The notes beneath the pieces were generated by a model. The model ran no database searches, had not been told where the DNA came from, and worked only from the letters and a program-made list of their open reading frames with translations. Shown piece by piece: positions 34,764 through 43,026 of a stretch of 64,000 nt of DNA. Made by a program: the position numbers and the translations under genes. The stretch's first letter is position 1. Each line of letters starts with the position of its first letter. This DNA is from Spirochaetales bacterium (lineage in GTDB: Bacteria; Spirochaetota; Spirochaetia; DSM-2461), in contig JAFGXR010000040.1 in the NCBI GenBank assembly GCA_016936555.1, positions 49,856 to 113,855 of the forward strand, written 5' to 3'.

Positions 34764-35369
34764 ATGGCAAACAGAGAAAAACCGGACTTTTATGCGGAAA
34801 AGGCCAGAAAGGAAGGATACCCGGCGCGGTCCGTATACAAACTCGAAGAGATACAGAAAAAATTCAACATTATCCGCCCCGGTTATAAAATCATAGATGT
34901 GGGCGCATCCCCCGGAAGCTGGACCATGTACGCCCTCCGGCAGACGAAAGGCCAGGGACTGGTGGTCGGAGCCGATCTGAAGCCCATGGGTCTGAAACAG
35001 AGCTATCCCAATTTCTTTTTTATGCAGGGCGATATCTTCGATGAGGAGACAATCGGTTTTCTGGCTCAGAAAGGCCCATACGATACCATTCTCAGCGATG
35101 CGGCCCCCTCCACGACGGGCAACCGGACCATAGACACGGGGCGCTCCTATTCTCTAGTGGAGAGAATCATCGGCCTGGCCGAACCTCTCCTGAAGGAGGG
35201 AGGATCCATGGTTGTGAAGATTTTTCAGGGCGGAGATGAAAAAGATCTGTTAGAATATATGAGAACCCTTTTCGGTTCTGTTAAAATATTAAAACCCAAA
35301 GCAGTGAGGAAGGAGTCTTTTGAAACATATTTCATCGGCCTGGAGTTTAAAGGCGGGACCTCTGATTAG
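34764..35369 (+). CDS. rlmE: 23S rRNA 2'-O-ribose methyltransferase RlmE
   Basis: This 201-residue enzyme of the FtsJ/RlmE family methylates U2552 in the A loop of 23S rRNA. It begins in the usual way with RSVYKLEEIQKKF, where the Lys is part of the catalytic K-D-K-E set. The SAM motif is IIDVGASPGSWTMYAL, and the catalytic Asp lies in ILSDAAPSTTGN; the final Lys and Glu are in MVVKIFQG and KPKAVRKESFETYFIGL. I placed the start at the ATG at 34764, which has a GGAG site seven bases upstream; the frame is open far further upstream only because it runs antisense to the polyprenyl synthase gene. Confidence 0.95.
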   Translation: MANREKPDFYAEKARKEGYPARSVYKLEEIQKKFNIIRPGYKIIDVGASPGSWTMYALRQTKGQGLVVGADLKPMGLKQSYPNFFFMQGDIFDEETIGFLAQKGPYDTILSDAAPSTTGNRTIDTGRSYSLVERIIGLAEPLLKEGGSMVVKIFQGGDEKDLLEYMRTLFGSVKILKPKAVRKESFETYFIGLEFKGGTSD

Positions 35370-36000
35370 AATCGCTATGACGCTGACAGCCTCTGTTTTT
35401 TTCTCATGCGCCTCAGCGCCCGAAACAGGTGTTTCACCGGAGTCCGGCGACATGGTACCGGAGAACGCTGTGCTTTCGGAAAAACAGGAGAAAGTGGTCG
35501 AAGGGTCCTACTGGGCCCTGGGGAAAAGCCAGCTGAAAGTACGGGACAAGGTATTCAACCTCGACTGTTCCGGTACGGTTATGGCCATCTATTACTATGC
35601 GGGTATAGATCTGTCCAGAGACTTCGGAAAGTATACCGGCGGCGGGACAGAGAGGATTTTCAAGTATCTGGAGGACAATGACCTTCTCTACGATACGGAT
35701 ATGCCCGTACCGGGTGATATTATATTCTGGGACAACACATACGATAAAAACAGCGACGGCGTGCGGAACGACGAGCTGACCCATGTGGGCATTGTCGTGG
35801 AAGTTGGAGATGACGGCACGGTCACATACCTTCACGAACATTACGCAAAGGGAATTATTCTGGAGAAGATGAACCTGAAATTTCCCGAAGATATTGAAAG
35901 AAACTCTGCCATGAGAATGAAGGGGACGGGAATGGAAGGCGGTTGGCTTTCCAGTCATCTCTACCGGATTCTGGCTATGGGATATGAACTAGACGAGTAA
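35320..36000 (+). CDS. NlpC/P60-like lipoprotein
   Basis: This protein of about 226 residues has a lipobox-like FFSC at residue 30, so it is predicted to be an envelope lipoprotein. The catalytic Cys fits NLDCSGTVMAIYYYAG and the His fits DELTHVGIVVEV, the order seen in NlpC/P60 and CHAP peptidases that cleave cell-wall peptides. The TTG at 35320 has a strong AGGAAGGAG site but overlaps rlmE by 50 bases; an ATG at 35377 would give a shorter signal sequence without a positive charge. I prefer the TTG. It follows rlmE closely and is followed by a 90-residue conserved-looking gene. Confidence 0.72.
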   Translation: MKHISSAWSLKAGPLIRIAMTLTASVFFSCASAPETGVSPESGDMVPENAVLSEKQEKVVEGSYWALGKSQLKVRDKVFNLDCSGTVMAIYYYAGIDLSRDFGKYTGGGTERIFKYLEDNDLLYDTDMPVPGDIIFWDNTYDKNSDGVRNDELTHVGIVVEVGDDGTVTYLHEHYAKGIILEKMNLKFPEDIERNSAMRMKGTGMEGGWLSSHLYRILAMGYELDE

Positions 36001-36011
36001 GGAGACAAGAC

Positions 36012-36284
36012 ATGACAACAGGAATTTTCTTTGTAAAAATCCGCGATGACTACGAAAAGCAGATACAGGAATTTTTTCCCCATATCTCCAGGACATATAT
36101 TGATATTGCCCGCAATTTCAACAGAGAGAAGATCTATCCGGTGCTCAGCATCAAGGAAGTCACTCTCATTGCGGAAAACAATGAGAATATCGATACGTCG
36201 CAGTTTCTCGTTCCCACGGAAAACAACAACTTCATGTGGGTTCTCGCAGAAATGTTCCAGTATGCCGGACTGACAGAAAAATAG
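36012..36284 (+). CDS. Small hypothetical protein
   Basis: This 90-residue soluble protein has a helical N-terminus (DDYEKQIQEFFPHISRTYIDIARNF) and a strand-rich centre ending TLIAENNENI. It shows no known domain, signal peptide or membrane segment. A GGAGACAAG site lies upstream of the ATG. It lies between the NlpC/P60-like lipoprotein and nnrDE, 11 bases after the first and 7 bases before the second, so it is probably part of that operon. Confidence 0.65.
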   Translation: MTTGIFFVKIRDDYEKQIQEFFPHISRTYIDIARNFNREKIYPVLSIKEVTLIAENNENIDTSQFLVPTENNNFMWVLAEMFQYAGLTEK

Positions 36285-36291
36285 ACTTGAA

Positions 36292-37866
36292 ATGAAAATA
36301 GTAACCGTATCCCAGGCTGCGGCCATGGACAGCAAGGCCGGGGGAGAATACGCGCTGCCTCAGATCCTCCTGATGGAAAATGCCGCATCGGCCGCCTGCC
36401 GCGTCATAAGGCAGAACCTGATCATCGAAGAGACGAATTTTCTTGTTCTCTGCGGATCGGGAAATAACGGCGGAGACGGCCTGGCCCTGGCCCGGCTTCT
36501 CTATTCCGCCGGAGGCGCTCCTCTTGTATTAATGACCTCCTCTCCGGAAAAACTGACCGGGCCGGCTCTGGAGAACTACGGGATACTGAAAAATTATCCC
36601 ATAGAGATTATTATCCAGTTCAATGAAGAGCGGCTGAGGAAGGAGCTCGAGGAAACCGATGTCGTGATCGACGCCCTCCTGGGAACAGGTCTCAGCCGGG
36701 AAATCGGCGGATCGCTGGCCCGGTATATCGAACTGATTAACGAATCGGGAAAAGAAGTTTTTTCCATGGATATTCCCACGGGAATAAACGGCGATACGGG
36801 ACAGGTCATGGGCACAGCCGTCAAGGCGTCACACACGATTTCGTTCGGTGCGCTGAAACCGGGGAACATCCTTTATCCCGGATTCGGATTCAACGGAGAT
36901 GTGACACTTTCGCGTATTTCTCTCCCTCCGGAAATCTACGATTCCGAAGAGTTCACCATCGAAATCAACGACTATCCCCCGCTCCCCGTCAGAGAGGAAA
37001 CGGGGCATAAGAAGAGCTTCGGCAACATTCTGACCATTTCCGGGGCCAGAAACTATTACGGGGCTCCCCTGTTCGCGGCGGCGGGTGTTCTGAAAAGCGG
37101 CGGCGGCTTCACAAGGCTGGCCTCGCCCGAATCGCTGATCCCCCACCTGGCGGCCCGGCTGCCCGAAGCGGTCTTTCTGCCCATGGAGGAAACTGAGCAG
37201 GGAAGCATTTCCCCGTCCAACCTGACAATCCTTCTCCGGGAAGCCGATAAGTCCGACGGAGTCGTCATCGGTCCCGGTATGTCCCTGAACAGCCGGACAG
37301 CCGAGCTGATATGCAATTTCATCCGCACCTACAAAGGCTTCGCCGTTATCGACGGCGACGCGCTGAGCGCTGTTGCCGGCAAATACCATCTCTTTGAGAA
37401 CAGGGGCGGGGCTTCGGTCCTGACGCCCCATGCCGGAGAAATGGCCCGGTTGTGCGCCACCACCGTGGAAGACGTCCTCAAAGACCCCGTAAAAACAGTC
37501 AGGCGCTGCGCTTCCGGATACGGGGCGCTGACGATTCTCAAAGGGCCGCACAGCCTGATCGGTTTTCCCGACGGGAGAGTTGTCATAAACACATCGGGAA
37601 ATTCGGGTCTCGGGACCGCCGGTTCCGGCGATATTCTCACCGGTATGATCGCCGGATTTTTCAGTGCCGGCCTGGAGGAAGAGGACGCGGTGAAAACAGC
37701 CCTGTTCCTTCACGGCATGGCGGGAGATCTGGCGGCGGAAACACTGGGAAAAGACAGCCTGACGGCCACAGATATTCTCGACGCCGTACCGCAGGCCGTA
37801 AAAAGGTACCGGGAAAACCGCGGTACGGCAACGGAAGCCTATCGCGGTCTTATCAGAGAAATATAG
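36292..37866 (+). CDS. nnrDE: Bifunctional NAD(P)H-hydrate epimerase / dehydratase
   Basis: This 524-residue fusion repairs hydrated NADH and NADPH. Residues 1-215 are the NnrE (YjeF-N) epimerase, with GSGNNGGDGLALARLL and the DAL motif VIDALLGTGLSREI. Residues 225-510 are the NnrD ribokinase-like dehydratase, with VVIGPGMS, the DGDALSAVA segment, TPHAGEMARL and GLGTAGSGDILTGMIAGF, where the Asp of GSGD is the expected catalytic base. The usual partner phosphate donor is ADP or ATP. It is followed nine bases later by the LsrG-like gene and is part of a plus-strand run from rlmE onward. Confidence 0.95.
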   Translation: MKIVTVSQAAAMDSKAGGEYALPQILLMENAASAACRVIRQNLIIEETNFLVLCGSGNNGGDGLALARLLYSAGGAPLVLMTSSPEKLTGPALENYGILKNYPIEIIIQFNEERLRKELEETDVVIDALLGTGLSREIGGSLARYIELINESGKEVFSMDIPTGINGDTGQVMGTAVKASHTISFGALKPGNILYPGFGFNGDVTLSRISLPPEIYDSEEFTIEINDYPPLPVREETGHKKSFGNILTISGARNYYGAPLFAAAGVLKSGGGFTRLASPESLIPHLAARLPEAVFLPMEETEQGSISPSNLTILLREADKSDGVVIGPGMSLNSRTAELICNFIRTYKGFAVIDGDALSAVAGKYHLFENRGGASVLTPHAGEMARLCATTVEDVLKDPVKTVRRCASGYGALTILKGPHSLIGFPDGRVVINTSGNSGLGTAGSGDILTGMIAGFFSAGLEEEDAVKTALFLHGMAGDLAAETLGKDSLTATDILDAVPQAVKRYRENRGTATEAYRGLIREI

Positions 37867-37875
37867 GAGAGGGAA

Positions 37876-38184
37876 ATGGTTGTTTACTGCGTGAATGTCT
37901 ATGTGAAAGAAGAGAATGCCGAAGCTTTTATAAAAGCGACAGAAGCGAATCACAGAGAGACGAGGAAAGAAGAGGGAAACCTCAGATTTGATGTGTTACG
38001 CCACGATGAAGACAAAAGCCGGTTCATGCTCTACGAAGTATACCGCTCTCCCGAAGCCGTCGCGGCCCACAAGGAAACAGCTCATTACCTCGCCTGGAGG
38101 GATACAGTGGCTCCTTTCATGGCTAAAGACCGCGAGGGGATACGGTTCTCTCCGCTTTTCCCCGAAGAGGAGCGGGAATGGTAG
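37876..38184 (+). CDS. LsrG-like antibiotic-biosynthesis-monooxygenase (ABM) domain protein
   Basis: This 102-residue protein has a ferredoxin-like ABM fold. The text NHRETRKEEGNLRFDVLRHDED followed by FMLYEVYRSPEAVAAHKETAHYL closely follows E. coli LsrG (ANH, GNLRFDVLRDE, YEAYTDEAAVAIHKTTPHY). LsrG acts on phosphorylated autoinducer-2; other ABM proteins are quinol monooxygenases. AGGAGAGGG precedes the ATG. Its end overlaps the next gene, an iron-type alcohol dehydrogenase, by seven bases, so both act in the same pathway. No other lsr genes are in the window, so AI-2 processing is a hypothesis. Confidence 0.8.
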   Translation: MVVYCVNVYVKEENAEAFIKATEANHRETRKEEGNLRFDVLRHDEDKSRFMLYEVYRSPEAVAAHKETAHYLAWRDTVAPFMAKDREGIRFSPLFPEEEREW

Positions 38185-39314
38185 ATTCCTTTTCCATAGC
38201 GGGGACAGGCCGTTTGCTTTTCGGAGCGGGCCGGCTCTCCGAACTGCCGAATCTTGCGGATACCGGATCGGCACTGCTCATTTGCGGAAATTCCTTTCTG
38301 GCCAACCGGAAATCCGCGTCGATCAGCTCTGAAGCCGCCTATGTCCACACAGTCAGAGAAGAACCCGATCCGGATCTTATCGATTCACTTACAGAGAGAG
38401 TTAAGGGGAAAATAAAATCTGTTATCGCCATCGGCGGCGGCAGCGTTCTCGACGCGGGGAAAGCCGTCGCCGCCATGTGCTGCAGCGACGGTTCTGTTGA
38501 AGATTATCTGGAGGGAGTGGGAACGAAGACGCCCACAGGAGAAACGCTCCCCCTTATAGCCGTTCCCACGACAGCCGGAACGGGAAGCGAAGCGACCAAA
38601 AACGCCGTGATTTCCCGCAGAGGAGAGCGCGGATACAAAAAATCACTCCGCCACGATAATTTTGTGCCCTCTATAGCGCTGATAGATCCGGAGTTATATC
38701 TGTCCTGTCCCGATCCGATTATGGCATCCTGCGGCATGGATGCTTTCAGCCAGCTTCTGGAATCCTATATCTCCCTCAAATCCAATGCGTATACCGATGC
38801 TCTCGCCTGGAGGGGGCTGACCCTTTTTCTCGATAATTTTATCGACCTGTTCAATAGAACCGGGAAAAGATCGGAGCAGATGGGAGCCATAGCTTTCGCC
38901 GCTTACCTCTCCGGCATAACACTGGCCAACGCCGGACTAGGAACTGTGCACGGGATCGCCGGACCGCTCGGAGGATTTTTCGGGATTCCCCACGGCACGG
39001 CCTGCGGAACACTGATGCCGGAAACCATGCGACGCACCGCGGAAAGACTGTCCCGCAGTGAAGACGCGGATGATAGCGAAAACCGGGCTCTGAAGAAACT
39101 GGATAGCCTGGGCCGCTACATCGGTGGGAGCGGACGGGAAGCTCTTCTCGATCTTCTGGACAAATGGCTTGTGAAACTGGAAATTCCGGCTCTATCGACT
39201 TTCGGGATTGAAGCGGGCCATATAGATAAAATCGTTACCGCATCGGCCAACAAGGACAATCCCTGGCAATTCTCCCCGGAGGAGATGGCCGATCTGATTA
39301 AAGCCCGTCTCTGA
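38178..39314 (+). CDS. Iron-containing alcohol dehydrogenase
   Basis: This 378-residue enzyme has the NAD-binding core VIAIGGGSVLDAGKAVA, the PTTAGTGSEAT segment and the metal-binding regions near DPELYLSCPDPIMASCGMDAFSQLLE and VHGIAGPLGGFFGIPHGTACG, where the His residues bind Fe or Zn. These are the hallmarks of group III (DhaT/FucO) alcohol dehydrogenases. It would interconvert a small alcohol and aldehyde or ketone with NAD(H). It overlaps the LsrG-like gene by seven bases, pointing to a substrate processed by that protein. The substrate itself is unknown. Confidence 0.9.
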   Translation: MVDSFSIAGTGRLLFGAGRLSELPNLADTGSALLICGNSFLANRKSASISSEAAYVHTVREEPDPDLIDSLTERVKGKIKSVIAIGGGSVLDAGKAVAAMCCSDGSVEDYLEGVGTKTPTGETLPLIAVPTTAGTGSEATKNAVISRRGERGYKKSLRHDNFVPSIALIDPELYLSCPDPIMASCGMDAFSQLLESYISLKSNAYTDALAWRGLTLFLDNFIDLFNRTGKRSEQMGAIAFAAYLSGITLANAGLGTVHGIAGPLGGFFGIPHGTACGTLMPETMRRTAERLSRSEDADDSENRALKKLDSLGRYIGGSGREALLDLLDKWLVKLEIPALSTFGIEAGHIDKIVTASANKDNPWQFSPEEMADLIKARL

Positions 39315-39471
39315 CCTGCCGGTCAGCAATCCCCGGAAATAGGGTTGCGGACCGCTCCGTTTCCAGGACTGCCTGTCACCGCGATCTTCCGGCTCCTAAA
39401 AAGCAGAGTATTCCTCTGAAAGATGGGTAAAGAATAGAATTTTCATATTCCATTCCGATTAAAAGTGGTTC

Positions 39472-39505
39472 TAGGAAAATTTCCTATAGAATCAAATTGA
39501 TTCTA
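39472..39505. promoter_or_regulatory. Two adjacent perfect palindromes upstream of PAS-GGDEF-EAL gene
   Basis: TAGGAAA-A-TTTCCTA at 39472-39486 is directly followed by TAGAATCAA-A-TTGATTCTA at 39487-39505. Both are perfect inverted repeats with a one-base centre, and they abut with no gap, 20 bases before the gene at 39526. They look like operators for dimeric regulators, or like paired sites covering the promoter. The rest of the 211-base gap shows no gene or terminator. Confidence 0.65.
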
Positions 39506-39525
39506 ATGAGAAAATAGAGGGACTC

Positions 39526-41805
39526 ATGGAGAAGCAACACAGTCCCGATCAATTCGAAAACAGAGTGGGATTTCTCGAATCCAAGCTGGATTATCTCTCG
39601 ACACTTATCAGCCAGTATAAGACTCTGAACCTGAAACCGGAAGATGTTGTCAAAACAGCTCTGGAGGATAAGGACATCAGTCTGCTCCTGGGAAGAGAGG
39701 ATATCAATTTCCTTACGGGAAGCCCTGAGGAAATGAAGTTCAGAAACCTGACGGAGCAGCTCGGCGACACCTTTATCGAAATAAAGGAAAACGGCAGCCT
39801 GAGCTTCTGCAACAGCCGGATTGAAGCGATGACGGGATACAGCTGCGAGGAGATGATGAGCCGGTCTCTCTACAGCATCATCAAGCCGGAATACAAAGCG
39901 GTCTTCTCCTACCACTTCTCCGGTTCCGATCCGCTGGGAGATCACATCGTTTTTCAGATCATCCACAAAAGCGGCTCCTTTATAACCCTGGAAGGACAGC
40001 TCGGTTTCTACAAACGTGACGGCCAGAGGGTCATGGGCATGATCATTCACAACCTCTCTCCGGAAAAGGAACTGCAGAACAGACTGCAGAAACTGGAAGA
40101 CAATTACGATGCCCTTTCGGAAACGGTCAATGAAGTGATTATCCGGATCGATGAGAATTTCGATATCATCTATTCGAACTCGGCGATGCTGGATATTTTC
40201 GGGTATAAAACCGATGAGATTCTGGGACAGAACCTGTCGATCCTCTTCCCTCCGGAAATTTTAAAGAGATATCATGAAGATTTGAGAAAATACTTTTATA
40301 TCGACAGCAGGGACAGGGAGAAAATGGGGATGACCAATTCCCTGGAAATACTGGGCCGCCACAAAATAAAGGGAATTTCCCCGATGGAAATATCCTTCGG
40401 CAACACGAAAAGCTTTGAGGAGCGGACACTTACCTGCATAATCAGGGATATCACACAGCGCAAAAATGCCGAAAGGACCCTTCACAAGCTGGCATATTAC
40501 GACCAGCTCACAGGACTGGGCAACAGGGACCTCTTCTTCCAGGATATGCAGAGCCATTTTGAGAATATCCAGTCTGACTTCAATTTGAGCTGCCTTATGT
40601 TTCTGGACCTGGACGGGTTTAAAAATATCAATGATACGCTGGGACACGATACGGGCGACCTTCTCCTGAAAGAATCCGCCAAGCGGCTCCACGACTGCCT
40701 GAGAGAGAGCGACTCGGTCTACCGTCTGGGAGGAGATGAATTTCTCGTTCTCCTGAGAAAAATCAGAGAGGTCAAAGACGCCTCCAAGGTCGCCGGAAAC
40801 ATCCTAAACACGATAAGGATGCCTTTCTTTCTGAAAAGAGGGGAGAAATCCGTTCCCCCTGTCAATGTCGGAGTCAGCATCGGCATCGTCTTTATCTCCG
40901 AAGGGGAACGGGATGTAAACGAACTGACCAAAAAGGCCGATCTGGCTATGTACGCCTCTAAAAATGCCGGTAAAAACCGCTACACCTTTTATTCAGAAGA
41001 AATGGTACAGAAGATCAATGAGCGGTGGGAGCTGGAACAGGGATTGAAAAAGGCCATGGCGGGAAACGAGTTTGAAGTTCACTATCAGCCCATTGTGGGG
41101 AGCGCGGGAAATATCCGCGGCATGGAAGCCCTCCTTCGCTGGTACCATCCGGTCATGGGACTCATATCCCCCAACCGGTTTATTCCCATTGCGGAGGAAA
41201 CGGAGCTCATCGTTCCCATAGGGACCTGGGTTCTCGAAAGAAGTTGTCAGGATATCACCGAATGGAATAACTCCGGATATAAAGATCTCTACGTCACGGT
41301 TAATTTTTCCACAAAACAGTTCGAGCAGCCCGAAATAATCGATACGATCTCCCATATCATTGAAAAAACCGGCTGCAATCCCGCCAACCTGAAAATAGAA
41401 CTGACCGAAACGGGAATTATGCAGGCGCCGGAAGAAACCATAAAAAAGATGAATCTTCTCAAAGAGAGGATTCCGGAAATCGAAATTCTCATCGACGATT
41501 TCGGCACCGGTTATTCCTCTCTCAGCTATCTGGCCAACCTCCCCACGGATATCCTGAAAATAGATCTCTCCTTTGTTTCGAAACTGCACGACCCGAACAA
41601 CAGGAAAGTCGTCAACTCCATCATCAATCTGGCCGAATCGCTGGAAATGGATTATGTGACCGAGGGGATTGAATCAGAAGTGGAGCTCGCCTATTTTCAG
41701 GAAAAAAACTGCGAGCGCATGCAGGGGTTCTATTTCAGCCACCCGGTCAGCAAAGATGAAATATTCAGACTTCTCAAAGAACCCACTCTTCCCCCTAAAC
41801 AATAG
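39526..41805 (+). CDS. PAS-PAS-GGDEF-EAL cyclic-di-GMP enzyme
   Basis: This is a 759-residue cytoplasmic protein with no membrane segment. PAS domains lie near residues 75-185 (SFCNSRIEAMTGYSCEEMM) and 195-315 (YSNSAMLDIFGYKTDEIL). The GGDEF domain (about 325-485) has the intact RLGGDEF signature, and the EAL domain (about 500-750) has MEALLRWYHP and the metal-binding IDDFGTGYSSLSYLANLP. With both active-site signatures intact it could make and break cyclic di-GMP. The PAS domains suggest control by a small ligand or redox state. Its upstream region carries two abutting palindromes. It is 33 bases before pncB. Confidence 0.95.
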   Translation: MEKQHSPDQFENRVGFLESKLDYLSTLISQYKTLNLKPEDVVKTALEDKDISLLLGREDINFLTGSPEEMKFRNLTEQLGDTFIEIKENGSLSFCNSRIEAMTGYSCEEMMSRSLYSIIKPEYKAVFSYHFSGSDPLGDHIVFQIIHKSGSFITLEGQLGFYKRDGQRVMGMIIHNLSPEKELQNRLQKLEDNYDALSETVNEVIIRIDENFDIIYSNSAMLDIFGYKTDEILGQNLSILFPPEILKRYHEDLRKYFYIDSRDREKMGMTNSLEILGRHKIKGISPMEISFGNTKSFEERTLTCIIRDITQRKNAERTLHKLAYYDQLTGLGNRDLFFQDMQSHFENIQSDFNLSCLMFLDLDGFKNINDTLGHDTGDLLLKESAKRLHDCLRESDSVYRLGGDEFLVLLRKIREVKDASKVAGNILNTIRMPFFLKRGEKSVPPVNVGVSIGIVFISEGERDVNELTKKADLAMYASKNAGKNRYTFYSEEMVQKINERWELEQGLKKAMAGNEFEVHYQPIVGSAGNIRGMEALLRWYHPVMGLISPNRFIPIAEETELIVPIGTWVLERSCQDITEWNNSGYKDLYVTVNFSTKQFEQPEIIDTISHIIEKTGCNPANLKIELTETGIMQAPEETIKKMNLLKERIPEIEILIDDFGTGYSSLSYLANLPTDILKIDLSFVSKLHDPNNRKVVNSIINLAESLEMDYVTEGIESEVELAYFQEKNCERMQGFYFSHPVSKDEIFRLLKEPTLPPKQ

Positions 41806-41838
41806 CCAACATGACCGTTTAAGGTTATATTGTAGTCT

Positions 41839-43026
41839 ATGGCCATTATCAAAAGCCTCCTCGACACGGACTTATATAAATTTACAATGATGCAGACGGC
41901 TCTTCACAAGTTTTCCACGACAACCGTGGAATACTCTTTCAAGTGCCGGAACGAAGCGAACTGGACTGCTGAAATACTGGAAGAGATCAACTGCGAGATC
42001 GACAACTTCTGCTCTCTCCGCTTTACCAGGGAAGAGCTGGATTATCTCCATACCATTCCTTTTATGAAGAGCGACTTTATCGATTTTCTGGGACTTTATC
42101 AGCCGAACAGAGATCATATATCTTTATGGATTGACGATCAGGGAGAGCTGCAGATTTCGGTCAAAGGACCCTGGTACCTGACCCTGCCCTTCGAGGTGCC
42201 GGTTCTGGCTATCATCAACCAGATCTATTTTGAAAAAACCGGCAATTTCGTCTACGATCCCTCGAACAGGGAGAATCCCGTTATCAGAAGCGGCCTCGAT
42301 AATCTGGAAAGGAAATTCGAAGCGGCAAAAGAATCGGGGATACCCTTCTCCGATTTCGGGACGAGACGGCGCTACAGTTTTCTCTGGCAGGGGACCGTAC
42401 TGAAAAAACTGAAAGAGCTTCCCCATTTTACGGGAACCTCCAATGTCTATTACGCCATGAAGTACAACCTCAAACCGATCGGAACCATGGCTCATGAGTT
42501 CATAATGGCGGGCGCGGGGCAGAATGATGTGCCGCTGATAAAATCCCAGCAGAAGATGCTCCAGGCCTGGGTCGACGAATACAGGGGGGATCTGGGAATC
42601 GCCATTTCCGATACCTACGGCGTCGATGCCTTTATGCGGGATTTCGATCTCTATTTCGCCAAACTCTACGACGGCGTTCGCCACGATTCGGGAGATCCCA
42701 TCGAATGGGCCTGGAAAATCATCCGGCACTACGAGAGCCTGGAAATCGATCCGAAATCCAAGACCCTGATTTTCTCTGATGATCTGACCATCGACAAAGC
42801 CAACAGCATCTATGAACAGCTGAGCCCCCATATTCAGGTAGCCTTCGGCATCGGAACCCATCTGACGAATGACTTTGAAGGCGTTACGCCTCTGCAGATC
42901 GTTATGAAAATCATCAGCTGCAACGGACGCCCTGTGGCCAAGCTGAGCGACAGCCCGGGAAAAGGGATGTGCAAGGACGAGAATTATCTCACCTATCTGA
43001 AGGATGTTTTCAAGATCGCGACCTGA
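41839..43026 (+). CDS. pncB: Nicotinate phosphoribosyltransferase
   Basis: This 395-residue enzyme, close to the usual 400, opens NAD salvage from nicotinate using PRPP and ATP. Family text includes LLDTDLYKFTMMQTAL at the N-terminus, GTRRRYSFLWQ (active-site His/Arg region), GTMAHEFIMA and a C-terminal phosphate-binding area with VRHDSGDPIEWAWK. It is cytoplasmic. The upstream ribosome-binding site is weak (TAAGG). The gene ends against the convergent HPr-domain gene with no space between the coding regions. Confidence 0.96.
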   Translation: MAIIKSLLDTDLYKFTMMQTALHKFSTTTVEYSFKCRNEANWTAEILEEINCEIDNFCSLRFTREELDYLHTIPFMKSDFIDFLGLYQPNRDHISLWIDDQGELQISVKGPWYLTLPFEVPVLAIINQIYFEKTGNFVYDPSNRENPVIRSGLDNLERKFEAAKESGIPFSDFGTRRRYSFLWQGTVLKKLKELPHFTGTSNVYYAMKYNLKPIGTMAHEFIMAGAGQNDVPLIKSQQKMLQAWVDEYRGDLGIAISDTYGVDAFMRDFDLYFAKLYDGVRHDSGDPIEWAWKIIRHYESLEIDPKSKTLIFSDDLTIDKANSIYEQLSPHIQVAFGIGTHLTNDFEGVTPLQIVMKIISCNGRPVAKLSDSPGKGMCKDENYLTYLKDVFKIAT

